Below, piece by piece: positions 27,354-35,595 of a stretch of DNA of 64,000 nucleotides. The stretch's first letter is position 1, and each line of letters starts with the position of its first letter. Source of the DNA: Leptospira montravelensis (GTDB lineage Bacteria > Spirochaetota > Leptospiria > Leptospirales > Leptospiraceae). The position numbers and the translations under genes were made by a program. The stretch spans positions 186,001 to 250,000 of the forward strand of contig NZ_RQFO01000014.1 in NCBI RefSeq assembly GCF_004770045.1. The letters are read 5' to 3'. The notes beneath the pieces were generated by a model that saw nothing but the letters and a program-made list of their open reading frames with translations, made no database searches and had not been told where the DNA came from.

Positions 27354-28043
27354 TTATTCTTTTATTTTGCCACCTGCTCCCTTCCATAAATAATAGAGAG
27401 ATTCGATCCAAAGTTTCTCCAAGTTCTGATTCATTTGAAAGGAAAGTATTGGGACTCCAAAAAAACTGGAAGCAATCACCATTGAAAACGATTTCCAATC
27501 CGTAGTTGCGGGCAGTTCACCATTTTGGGCCGCAAGAGTTAAGGCGTTACGAATGATACCCTCTACACCATTGGCATCCAAATCTTCAATACCGACAATC
27601 TTAGGGAAAAGCAAAACTCGTTCTGCTTTTGTGAGTTTGGATTCCAGTAACTTTTTCTTTGTTTTTGCTTGGAAGGAGATAATTTCCAAAAGGATTCTCG
27701 GATTTTTTTTGGATTCTTTGGCTGTATATCGAAAGAGTGCATACAGGATTCCAAATCCAGATTCCGAAAGTTTTTTTTCCTTAGCAAAAACTGAAACTTG
27801 CAAACTCCAAATCTGAATGTAATGAAGAATCAAATCACCTTTTTCTGGAAAATAATTATAAAAGGTAGGCTCTGAAACTTCTGCCATTTGACAGAGATCT
27901 TTGATTTTGATTTCGTCAAAAGACTTCCACTCTAATTCAGAAAGGAAGGCAAAAGTTAAATTAGTTCTAGTTTTAGCAAATTTTTTCTCCTTCAGAGAAA
28001 ACTGTTGGAGTGAATTTGAATCATATTCTGTATATCGCAGCAC
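27354..28043 (-). CDS. TetR-family transcriptional regulator
   Basis: A 229-residue regulator. The helix-turn-helix is in FDEIKIKDLCQMAEVSEPTFYNYFPEKGDLILHYI, the standard TetR DNA-binding block; the remaining helices form a ligand pocket that cannot be assigned. The best start is GTG at 28043; there is no close ATG and no strong ribosome site. It sits 53 nt upstream of the Lnt-like gene on the same strand and may control it. Confidence 0.85.
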   Translation of the reverse strand: MLRYTEYDSNSLQQFSLKEKKFAKTRTNLTFAFLSELEWKSFDEIKIKDLCQMAEVSEPTFYNYFPEKGDLILHYIQIWSLQVSVFAKEKKLSESGFGILYALFRYTAKESKKNPRILLEIISFQAKTKKKLLESKLTKAERVLLFPKIVGIEDLDANGVEGIIRNALTLAAQNGELPATTDWKSFSMVIASSFFGVPILSFQMNQNLEKLWIESLYYLWKGAGGKIKE

Positions 28044-28171
28044 TTCAAAAATATAGCCTACATAATTTTTATAGTCAACTATATTTATTTCAATTTTTGA
28101 CCCAAAATATGAACTTATAAATTAAAATTTTGGGAGGTTAGTGATTCTTGTATCTAAAAAACGGCGGTTAT
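28044..28171. other. AT-rich intergenic stretch upstream of the TetR gene
   Basis: Very AT-rich, with no coding frame and no clear inverted repeat. The TetR promoter should be within it. The adjacent GC-rich hairpin element is annotated separately. Confidence 0.4.
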
Positions 28172-28239
28172 GATAGAGGGAAACCAATGGGCGGCGGGTC
28201 TAGTTCCCCACCCTCAAATCAGGGCGGGGTGATTCTATC
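28172..28239. repeat. GC-rich hairpin element downstream of the recombinase gene
   Basis: A compact structure: an outer GATAGA/TCTATC stem (28172-28177 and 28234-28239) encloses a very GC-rich hairpin, CCCCACCCT (28206-28214) against AGGGCGGGG (28221-28229), with one A·C mismatch and a six-base loop. Its base composition is far above the surrounding DNA. It lies 26 nt past the stop of the Xer gene. It lacks a U-tract, so it is not a standard terminator. A dispersed Leptospira repeat or a 3'-end structured RNA are the main options. Confidence 0.45.
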
Positions 28240-28264
28240 CGCGCGCAAATTCTAAATCCCATCC

Positions 28265-29200
28265 CTATTTCTTTGCGTGAGGATGGGCATTTCGATACAC
28301 TTCTTTCAATCTGTCTCTTGAAACACTCAAATAGACTTGTGTGGAAGATAAAGAAGAATGACCAAGTAACTCTTGTACGGCGCGAATATCAGCACCAGCA
28401 TTCAAAAGATCCGTTGCGAAGGTATGACGAAATTTATGAGGAGTGATGGCTTTTTCCATTCCCATCACCGTTCTCCTTTCCGAAAGAATATAACGAATTC
28501 CCCGTGTAGTGAGTTTTCCACCACGTTGGTTTAGAAAAATTTCTTCAGGTCCGTTTGTCCCTCTTTCTTCTAAATATTCGCGAAGTGCAATTTGTGCTTC
28601 TTCACCAATAAAAACAAAACGTTCTTTGCGACGTTTCCCCATTACTTTAAGTGATGTTAATTCATGATTGAGATCACTTAACTTTGCATTGACTAACTCA
28701 AATACACGAAGACCCGTGCTATACAATACTTCGACAATGGCTTTGTCCCTCTTTCCAAGAACTTCCGCTTTTTCACCATCTTCATAATCTAGAATGTCTT
28801 CCGTTTCGATGGGTGTAAAATTTTTTGGTAACTTCTTTTTTGTTTTAGGGAAACTTACTTGTAAGATGGGATTGGCGCCAATTTTTTCTTCGCGGAATAA
28901 AAATTTATAAAAAGTGCGAAGCGAAGAAAGTTTGCGACTTTGCGTTCGTTTGTCTTGTTTTTTCGTAGATTTTAAATCAGCAAAGTAGGCCCTAACATCC
29001 AAAACATCGACAGTCAATATATCGATTTCCTCTTTCAAACAAAACTCAAAGAAAAATTTCAAATCACGTAAATAAGCAAATAATGTATGTTCCGAATAGT
29101 TTTTTTCAATTTTAAGGTAAGTTCGGTAACTGCGAAAAAGTTCAGCCATTGTTTGGGGAAAATGGTCAGGGATTTGGACTTCAAGAGTTGGCAGGGTCAT
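28265..29200 (-). CDS. xerD: Tyrosine recombinase XerC/XerD-type
   Basis: A 311-residue phage-integrase-type recombinase without prophage context. All catalytic residues are visible: Arg165 (STGLRVFEL), Lys189 (KVMGKRRKER), His255 and Arg258 (HKFRHTFATDLL), His281 (LGHSS) and the nucleophile Tyr290 (TQVYLSV). The N-terminal SAM-like core-binding domain spans about 10-110. Size, lack of mobile-element genes and position beside recA indicate the chromosome-dimer-resolution recombinase, acting at dif with FtsK. Whether it is the only Xer protein here (a XerH/XerS-like case) or one of a C/D pair cannot be told. Confidence 0.9.
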   Translation of the reverse strand: MTLPTLEVQIPDHFPQTMAELFRSYRTYLKIEKNYSEHTLFAYLRDLKFFFEFCLKEEIDILTVDVLDVRAYFADLKSTKKQDKRTQSRKLSSLRTFYKFLFREEKIGANPILQVSFPKTKKKLPKNFTPIETEDILDYEDGEKAEVLGKRDKAIVEVLYSTGLRVFELVNAKLSDLNHELTSLKVMGKRRKERFVFIGEEAQIALREYLEERGTNGPEEIFLNQRGGKLTTRGIRYILSERRTVMGMEKAITPHKFRHTFATDLLNAGADIRAVQELLGHSSLSSTQVYLSVSRDRLKEVYRNAHPHAKK

Positions 29201-29501
29201 ACAGAAACACTATCGGCGAAGTTTTCTTTCTCCAGCGGTAAAAAAAACACTATACAAGTACTTACATTTTGTTTAGTGTTGAAAACGACAAAAAAAGACA
29301 TAATCCAGAAAAAATTTCGCCATCTTCCTAATTTGTCCCAGGTCTCATGCATAATGGAGCCAATCTGGAAGAGAAAAAGAGTGGAATTCGGAGGGGATGG
29401 GATCATCCTTGAGAGAGTCGGTTCAGAGATTTTTTGAAACCAACTGATCCAGTCCCCTACCTAGTCTTTCGGAACACCGATTTTAGGAGAACGTTTGATT
29501 C
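29201..29501. other. Intergenic region between divergent xer and recA genes
   Basis: Both promoters should be here. I see no good TTTG-N5-CAAA box, the LexA site described in L. interrogans, and no GAAC-N4-GTTC box; the nearest is a one-mismatch copy inside the xer gene at 29176. A region around 29395-29408 can form a short GGAT/ATCC hairpin. SOS control cannot be shown from the sequence. Confidence 0.4.
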
Positions 29502-30665
29502 ATGAAAAAAGAGAAAGCTGACAAGGCTCAAGAAAAAGAAACCGACCAAAGAAAGCAGGCAATTGACGCAGCCCTAGGCCAAATCGAAAAACAATTCGGT
29601 AAGGGTTCCATTATGCGCCTTGGTGCAGATACACGTATGGCCGAAATGAACGTGGTATCCACTGGTTCTTTGGACTTAGACATCGCCTTGGGGATTGGCG
29701 GGTTTCCTTCTGGTCGAATTTTAGAAATCTATGGACCAGAATCTTCTGGTAAAACAACACTCACTCTTTCCGCTATCGCGGAAACGCAAAAAAAGGGAGG
29801 CATTGCAGCCTTCATCGATGCGGAACATGCACTCGATCCAGCCTATGCAAAAAAATTGGGAGTCAATGTAGACGACCTACTCGTTGCCCAACCGGACAAC
29901 GGAGAAGAGGCATTAGAAATTTGTGAATCTCTGGTTCGCTCCAATGCCATTGACCTCATCGTCATCGACTCGGTGGCCGCTCTTGTTCCAAAAGCGGAGA
30001 TCGAAGGAGATATGGGAGATTCTCATATGGGCCTTCAGGCACGCCTCATGTCCCAAGCCCTTCGTAAACTGACAGGAACCATTTCCAAATCCAATACCAC
30101 TGTTATCTTTATCAACCAAATCCGTATGAAGATTGGAGTGATGTTCGGTAGCCCAGAAACCACTACAGGTGGTAACGCCTTGAAGTTCTATGCATCCATC
30201 CGATTGGACATTCGTCGTATCGAAACACTCAAAGAAAAGGAAGAACCTGTGGGTAACCGCGTTCGAGTGAAAGTGGTGAAAAACAAATGTGCTCCTCCTT
30301 TCCGACAAGCCGAGTTCGACATTATGTATGCCAATGGAATCAACAGAGAAAGTTCTTTGATTGATCTTGCGGTTCGCCACGACCTAGTTGCGAAAGCAGG
30401 TTCATGGTATTCTTATAACGGAGAAAAAATCGGGCAAGGAAAGGAACAAGTTAGGATCTTCTTCCTCGAAAATCCAGATATTGCCTTCAAAATAGAAAAC
30501 CAAGTTCGTGATCTAAACGGCCTCCCCCTCATGGACCAAGCCAAAATCCAAACTAGAGAAGTGAAATCTATTGAAAGGGATCCAAAGGAAACTAAAGAAA
30601 CAAAATCAAAACAACCAGTTAGTTTCTCTACCGAAGCAGAAGGAGATGTGGCTGTCGGAGAATAA
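29502..30665 (+). CDS. recA: Recombinase RecA
   Basis: A 387-residue RecA. Walker [10 protein letters not shown] is at 78-86; the Walker B region [22 protein letters not shown], loop L1 and loop L2 ([29 protein letters not shown]) are intact. It forms filaments on single-stranded DNA for strand exchange and stimulates LexA cleavage. The N-terminal 20 residues ([18 protein letters not shown]) are a charged extension, and the C-terminal tail is acidic and lysine-rich, as usual. The ATG is preceded by AGGAG at about 12 nt. A strong terminator follows. Confidence 0.98.
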   Translation: MKKEKADKAQEKETDQRKQAIDAALGQIEKQFGKGSIMRLGADTRMAEMNVVSTGSLDLDIALGIGGFPSGRILEIYGPESSGKTTLTLSAIAETQKKGGIAAFIDAEHALDPAYAKKLGVNVDDLLVAQPDNGEEALEICESLVRSNAIDLIVIDSVAALVPKAEIEGDMGDSHMGLQARLMSQALRKLTGTISKSNTTVIFINQIRMKIGVMFGSPETTTGGNALKFYASIRLDIRRIETLKEKEEPVGNRVRVKVVKNKCAPPFRQAEFDIMYANGINRESSLIDLAVRHDLVAKAGSWYSYNGEKIGQGKEQVRIFFLENPDIAFKIENQVRDLNGLPLMDQAKIQTREVKSIERDPKETKETKSKQPVSFSTEAEGDVAVGE

Positions 30666-30696
30666 AACCATACGGCTTTCTTTTTAGGAACCATTG

Positions 30697-30730
30697 ACCG
30701 GTTCGGGGTTTCCCGGGCCGGTTTTTTTTT
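30697..30730 (+). terminator. Rho-independent terminator of recA
   Basis: ACCGG (30697-30701) pairs with CCGGT (30718-30722), with an inner GGGG/CCC stem, and the hairpin ends in nine Ts (30722-30730). It starts about 30 nt after the recA stop. Confidence 0.85.
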
Positions 30731-30747
30731 ATTAAAAAAACAAATGA

Positions 30748-31224
30748 TCAATCAGACCACTGAAAGTTGGTTCCCAACATTTGGTTCACCGCGCCAACGA
30801 GTCTTTCTGGTTCCCAAGGTTTCGATAAAATGATACTGTTTTTATCAGATTTATAAACAGAAAGAATGTTTTCCTTTGTAGCAAAACCAGTAACAACAAT
30901 CACAGGTAAATCTGGATAAAGTTTTTTTACCGCTTCTACTAATTTATCACCAGTTAGGTATGGCATCTTAACATCAGAAATGAGAAGATCGGGTCTGCTT
31001 TTTTGTAAATATTCATAAGCAATTTCAGGATCTTGAATGTCGATGATAGACAACTTAACATTATCTAATTTTCGTGCGACAAAAGTTAACTCTCGTTTCA
31101 TGGAGGATGAAATCGATTTTATATCATCTACCATCACAATTTTATAAACTTTCTCATCTTTTTTAACATCCGTTACTTGAGACTCTACTTCTTGTATCAA
31201 CTGGTCTATACTATTCGGAACCAT
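30748..31224 (-). CDS. Single-domain response regulator
   Basis: A receiver domain of about 158 residues with a short N-terminal extension. YKIVMVDDIKSIS has the acidic pair, PDLLISDVKMPYLTGD the phospho-acceptor Asp, and IILSKPWEPERLV the conserved Lys. There is no output domain, so it acts by protein contact, as CheY or SpoA-type relay proteins do. ATG at 31224 is chosen because GGAGG lies six nt upstream; this start sits inside the end of the upstream kinase gene (14-bp overlap), so the two are coupled and probably form one pathway. Confidence 0.85.
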   Translation of the reverse strand: MVPNSIDQLIQEVESQVTDVKKDEKVYKIVMVDDIKSISSSMKRELTFVARKLDNVKLSIIDIQDPEIAYEYLQKSRPDLLISDVKMPYLTGDKLVEAVKKLYPDLPVIVVTGFATKENILSVYKSDKNSIILSKPWEPERLVGAVNQMLGTNFQWSD

Positions 31225-33601
31225 ATACATCCTCCAGATTTGTTGGCAATAAAATTGTAAACGTTGTGCCTTCACAACGAATACTCTCTAGGTCTATTTT
31301 CCCTTTATGTTTTCGAATGATATCCATGCTGATGGATAAACCAAGACCAGTCCCTTCGCCTGTTTCTTTTGTAGAGAAAAATGGATCAAAAATTCTCGAT
31401 TGGATATCTTCAGAAATACCAATTCCATTATCTTTAATCTTAATTTCTGCAAATTGTTGGTTATTTTCGGAACTAATGTATCTTGTTTTAATTTCAATTT
31501 TTCCCGGTTTTTCACCCTGTGTGTCAGAATATAAACCGTGATTTTTCTTTTCTTCGATTGCGTGCCCAGCATTCACTAGTAAATTAATGATCACTTGACC
31601 AATCTCCTGTGGATGGCAAGGAATTTCAGGAAGATCATTATCAAATGAAAATTCAACTACACTATCATATTTTATATTATGATGACTTATATTTATGGCG
31701 GAAGTAATCACCTCGTTTAAATTACACATTACAAAACTTTCTTCTTTATTCACATGAGCAAAACTTTTGATATTACGAACAATTTCCACAACACGACTGG
31801 CACCATCTATAGATTCCTCCAACATATCCGAAGTATCCAGTAAAACGTTAGTTACATCATAACGATCCCAATCAGAAAGAATTTTTGAAACAGTAGGATC
31901 TGTTTGGTATTTTTTTAAAACTAAATTTACACTTTCCATTATGGTATGAAGCTGTTTGTGATACCTCTTCATTGTTTCTAAATTACTTGATATAAAAGCC
32001 ATTGGATTATTGATCTCATGTGCCACACCGGCAGCTAATTGCCCAATCGTAGCTAACTTTTCACTTTGTAAAAGTTGCATCTCTGTATCCTTGGACTTCG
32101 ATAGATCATTAAGATAAACTAATATCGAAACTTCACCATTATATATAATCTCAATAGCCCAAAAACTAACCCATTTTTTCTGACCATTTGACAAAATAAT
32201 ATTTTTCTCAACTACATTCTGATCTGGAGCAAATCCATTATTTGATAAAGATTGAATGAACTCGAAAGGGTCTTCGCCATTTAAAAAACCAAAGACTTCA
32301 GATACTTTTTTATTTCTCATCTGGTTTTTATTTTGCGAGAGAAGAATCTCCGAACTTCGATTATAAAACTGAATATTACCGTCAAATAAAATCAAAATTC
32401 CGTTTGGAGAACATTCTACAATAGATTGTAGATTCCACTCACTAGTTAAAAGCAAATCTTCAGTTCTTTTTCGAATCAGAATATGAACTAACTCAGTACC
32501 AAGTAATTCGACTTCTTTAAAATCGATTCCTTCATATTCAGTTCTTTTGTTATAAAGAGTTAACTCGACAGTTTCATTTTCTTTTAAATTAAACTTAATA
32601 GGTAATTCTCTAATGGTGCGAGGCAACTTAACAGAAGAATCAAGTGGCATAAAAACAGAAGCAGACTGGTCCCGCACTGTATAAAGTCCAGATTCGCTTA
32701 AGATAACTCCATCACGACAAATCCGAACGTATCCCCAGCTACTCTCCGTTAGCTGTAATGAATATCGCAAAGCTAAAAGTAGTATGTTATCTTCACTCTC
32801 TGCCCGAGAACTTTGTTGGCCTATTTTAATTACAGCTTCAGTCCGAATCTCAGTTTTTTTACGTTCTGTTATATCAATATGAGTTCCAATCACACGAATC
32901 GGTAAATCATTCTCATCTCTTTCTACTACCTTTCCGCGACTCCAAACCCAGATAGTTTTCCCTAATCTTGTGTACATCCTAATTTCAAGATCATGTGAAT
33001 CTATGGAGCCATTTAGATAATTTTCAAATAATGACCGAATTTGTTCTCGATCTTCCCAGTGAACCAAAGTCTCCCAATGGGAAAAGTTTTGTGGAAAATG
33101 TTCAGGCTCAAAACCTAACATCCTTGCGTACTCCGGACTAAAATAAGCCTTCCCTAATCGAAGAGAAAAATCCCAAACACCACTCTGCCCACTTTCTAAG
33201 GCTAATTTTAACCTAAGTTCTTCTGCGCGGTTTTCCGGTACACGAATGGTATCCAAATTTACAATATAAACTACAAACCTTTCTAAAGAAATAGATTGGG
33301 AAAGAATTTGGTAAGTTCCTTCCAGAAACGAAAGAATTACAGGAAAGGAAGACTGATCCGATTTGCGACTTAAAGAAGTCCGAATTTCATCTTGAATCTC
33401 CCCCTTACAAACTAGTTCCACAAAATCCTCTCCTAAAAGTTGAAAAAAAGATTTCTGAAAAAGTTCGGTCGCAGAAGCATTACATCTGAGGATTTTTAGG
33501 TCATGGTTTAATACAAAAGAAGGTAATGGATTCCCATCCCAGGCAGCTTCCAACTCCTTCTTTGCATTTAGTACTTTATCGATAGCGTCGCTGATTTCCA
33601 T
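31211..33601 (-). CDS. PAS-domain sensor histidine kinase
   Basis: A 796-residue soluble kinase. PAS-type repeats lie at about 20-120, 135-245 (LALESGQSGVWDFSLRLGKAYFSPEYARMLGFEP, PAS_3-like with a PAC motif, GTHIDITERKK) and 385-500, with a GAF-like block between (about 255-375). HisKA follows: LATIGQLAAGVAHEINNPMAFISSNLE with the phosphorylated His, then the HATPase domain ending KDNGIGISEDIQSRIFDPFFSTKETGEGTGLGLS. No membrane segments, so it senses an internal signal. Overlaps the receiver gene, its probable partner. Confidence 0.9.
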   Translation of the reverse strand: MEISDAIDKVLNAKKELEAAWDGNPLPSFVLNHDLKILRCNASATELFQKSFFQLLGEDFVELVCKGEIQDEIRTSLSRKSDQSSFPVILSFLEGTYQILSQSISLERFVVYIVNLDTIRVPENRAEELRLKLALESGQSGVWDFSLRLGKAYFSPEYARMLGFEPEHFPQNFSHWETLVHWEDREQIRSLFENYLNGSIDSHDLEIRMYTRLGKTIWVWSRGKVVERDENDLPIRVIGTHIDITERKKTEIRTEAVIKIGQQSSRAESEDNILLLALRYSLQLTESSWGYVRICRDGVILSESGLYTVRDQSASVFMPLDSSVKLPRTIRELPIKFNLKENETVELTLYNKRTEYEGIDFKEVELLGTELVHILIRKRTEDLLLTSEWNLQSIVECSPNGILILFDGNIQFYNRSSEILLSQNKNQMRNKKVSEVFGFLNGEDPFEFIQSLSNNGFAPDQNVVEKNIILSNGQKKWVSFWAIEIIYNGEVSILVYLNDLSKSKDTEMQLLQSEKLATIGQLAAGVAHEINNPMAFISSNLETMKRYHKQLHTIMESVNLVLKKYQTDPTVSKILSDWDRYDVTNVLLDTSDMLEESIDGASRVVEIVRNIKSFAHVNKEESFVMCNLNEVITSAINISHHNIKYDSVVEFSFDNDLPEIPCHPQEIGQVIINLLVNAGHAIEEKKNHGLYSDTQGEKPGKIEIKTRYISSENNQQFAEIKIKDNGIGISEDIQSRIFDPFFSTKETGEGTGLGLSISMDIIRKHKGKIDLESIRCEGTTFTILLPTNLEDVYGSE

Positions 33602-33620
33602 ACAAACCTACCAACAAGAT

Positions 33621-34664
33621 ATGACGAAGAAATTAATTATTAGTTTATTATTTTTAACCATCCATTGCCAATTTCAAGAAAAGAAAACAGAGATCGCATT
33701 TGCCGAAACTAACGTTTATAACGAATGGGCAGGACTTAGCGACTATGATCTTTTACATAAAACTGAAATGGAACTCAGTTGGAAAAAACTAACAAACACT
33801 AGAGAAACAATCGCAGATTATTTAAAAAATAAAGATTACCAACCAAAAGTAAAAACTGTAATTTATCCGTTTAGCGGAATTGATGTTTTAAATCTTTTTT
33901 CATTTTATCCAAATGCAGAACGTTATATACTATTTGGATTAGAAGATCCTGGTTATCCGAACCAATATCAGTCTCTTTCTGAAAAAGAAAAACTTATCGT
34001 AAAACAAGGGATTCGAAATCTATCTGATCATTTAGCTGGTAGAAACTATTTTACCTATAGAAAAATGAAAGAAGAAACAAAGAAAAAAGAACTGAATGGA
34101 GCCTATCCAGTGTTCGTGGCATTTCTTCGTCGTATGGGCAAAGAAATTCTTGATTCAAAAGAAGAAACAATTCAAGGCAAAGGCATTACCTATAAGGGAT
34201 TCACGATCACCCTTTATGATACAAAACTCAATAAACAAGAAACACTTACCTATTTTAAAATATTCTTAATTGGAAATGAAGGAACCCCTGGAGATGGTTT
34301 GTATGAATATTTTTCCGACTTAAAGAATGTCGGGATATTCACAAAATCTGCTGAATATTTATTTCATGGAGAAAAAAGAAAGTTAATCCGTGATTTACTA
34401 TTAAAGAATGCTGAATTTGTAGTTCAGGATGAGTCAGGGTTTCCCATTCGTTTTTTTCCGGAAGAAAGTTGGAAACGCCAAGTTTTCGGAAGATATGAAA
34501 AATCTTGGAATTTATCTGGAGCTGTTACCCCGGAAGCACAACCTGAATTAAAAACCCTAAGTGAAGTTACAAACGATGTACCTCTGCCTTTTCCTTTTGG
34601 TTATGGATACTTAGGAACAAAAGACAATCGCCAATCAGCCGTTCTCGTCTTTGCGAAAAAATAA
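33621..34664 (+). CDS. Predicted lipoprotein, unknown function
   Basis: A 347-residue protein whose N-terminus (KKLIISLLFLTIHC) is a signal ending in Cys, matching the leptospiral lipobox. The remainder is soluble and polar (VYNEWAGLSDYDLLHKTEMELSWKKLTNTRETIADYLK, later VKTVIYPFSGIDVLNLFSFYPNAERYILFGLEDPGYP). I do not recognise the family; the block VIYPFSGIDVLNLFSFYP and the C-terminal LPFPFGYGYLGTKDNRQSA look conserved. It is divergent from the kinase gene with only 19 nt between the two starts, so they must share a short promoter region. Confidence 0.7.
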   Translation: MTKKLIISLLFLTIHCQFQEKKTEIAFAETNVYNEWAGLSDYDLLHKTEMELSWKKLTNTRETIADYLKNKDYQPKVKTVIYPFSGIDVLNLFSFYPNAERYILFGLEDPGYPNQYQSLSEKEKLIVKQGIRNLSDHLAGRNYFTYRKMKEETKKKELNGAYPVFVAFLRRMGKEILDSKEETIQGKGITYKGFTITLYDTKLNKQETLTYFKIFLIGNEGTPGDGLYEYFSDLKNVGIFTKSAEYLFHGEKRKLIRDLLLKNAEFVVQDESGFPIRFFPEESWKRQVFGRYEKSWNLSGAVTPEAQPELKTLSEVTNDVPLPFPFGYGYLGTKDNRQSAVLVFAKK

Positions 34665-34691
34665 AACGAAAACGGTCTATCGAAAGCCTCA

Positions 34692-35519
34692 TCACTCTAC
34701 AGTGGTGGGGTCCCAACAAGTCCTGAAATTTTCATTCCAACTGGAGATTTCCTTCATATCTTCCTCCGATAAAACAAAATCAAATACATCCGCATTTTCT
34801 TTGATCCGAACAGGATTTTTTGATTTCGGAATGACTACATGTCCTGCTTGTAAAGACCATCGGATTAAAATTTGCGCATTCGATTTTTGATAACGATTGG
34901 CCAGTGCGGTAATACGTGGGTCTTCTAACTTTTGTCCATGTGCTAGAGGGCTATATGCTTCGAGGAGAATTCCCTTCTTAATACAATACTCTTTTAACTC
35001 TTTATCTTGTAAAAAAGGATGATACTCTACTTGGTTCATTGCCGGAACAGTCCCAGTTTCCTTTAAAAGTTCCTCAAGATGCGAGACCATAAAATTACTG
35101 ACTCCAATCGATTTCGCTTTTCCGTCATTTTTTATTTTTTCCAAAGCTTTCCAAGATTCATTTCTCTTTCCTGTTACAGGAAAATGAATTAAATACATAT
35201 CCACATAGTTTGTACCAAGTTTATTCAATGATACATCTATTGCGCGTAAGGCGGCATCGTATCCTTGGTCAGCATTCCAAAGTTTTGTAACGAGAAAAAT
35301 ATCACTTCGATTCACTCCACTTTCTTTAATGGCAGCACCTACATCGGCTTCATTCCCATAAATGGCCGCTGTATCAATATGCCTATAACCCAAAGATAAA
35401 GCAGATTTGACTGCTTCAAAACATTCTTTGGGACGAGATTTCCAAACTCCGAGTCCAAACCTTGGTACAGAAACGGATTGGTTGGATGGTAAAGTAGATG
35501 TGATTTCTAGGTTTGTCAT
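34692..35519 (-). CDS. Aldo/keto reductase
   Basis: A 275-residue NADPH-dependent reductase of the AKR5-like group. The catalytic tetrad is visible: Asp in RHIDTAAIYGNE, Tyr in the same block, Lys in LVTKLWN, and His in MYLIHFPVTG. The NADPH segment IPKSKNPVRIKEN lies in the last quarter. Likely substrate: sugar-derived or keto-aldehydes such as methylglyoxal; the exact one is open. The start ATG at 35519 gives the standard N-terminus (SVPRFGLGVWK); the frame continues upstream through the clpB terminator but with no domain match. Confidence 0.9.
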   Translation of the reverse strand: MTNLEITSTLPSNQSVSVPRFGLGVWKSRPKECFEAVKSALSLGYRHIDTAAIYGNEADVGAAIKESGVNRSDIFLVTKLWNADQGYDAALRAIDVSLNKLGTNYVDMYLIHFPVTGKRNESWKALEKIKNDGKAKSIGVSNFMVSHLEELLKETGTVPAMNQVEYHPFLQDKELKEYCIKKGILLEAYSPLAHGQKLEDPRITALANRYQKSNAQILIRWSLQAGHVVIPKSKNPVRIKENADVFDFVLSEEDMKEISSWNENFRTCWDPTTVE

Positions 35520-35535
35520 AAAGTAGATTTTAGAC

Positions 35536-35571
35536 GAAAAAAACCCAACTATAGTTTTTTTATAGTTGGGT
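35536..35571 (-). terminator. Rho-independent terminator of the ClpB gene
   Basis: Perfect 11-bp arms ACCCAACTATA (35543-35553) and TATAGTTGGGT (35561-35571) with a 7-nt loop. On the minus strand the stem is followed by a run of Ts (35543-35537), 25 nt beyond the ClpB stop. It also separates ClpB from the aldo/keto reductase. Confidence 0.85.
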
Positions 35572-35595
35572 ATACTATTTAGAAATCGGTAAAAA

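Noticed and set aside
29176..29189. TTTGGACTTCAAG as a LexA box for recA
   Set aside because: One mismatch, inside the xer coding region, over 300 nt from recA; chance copies are expected.
29087..29437. A 116-codon plus-strand frame between xer and recA
   Set aside because: It overlaps the xer start on the opposite strand; no domain, no ribosome site.
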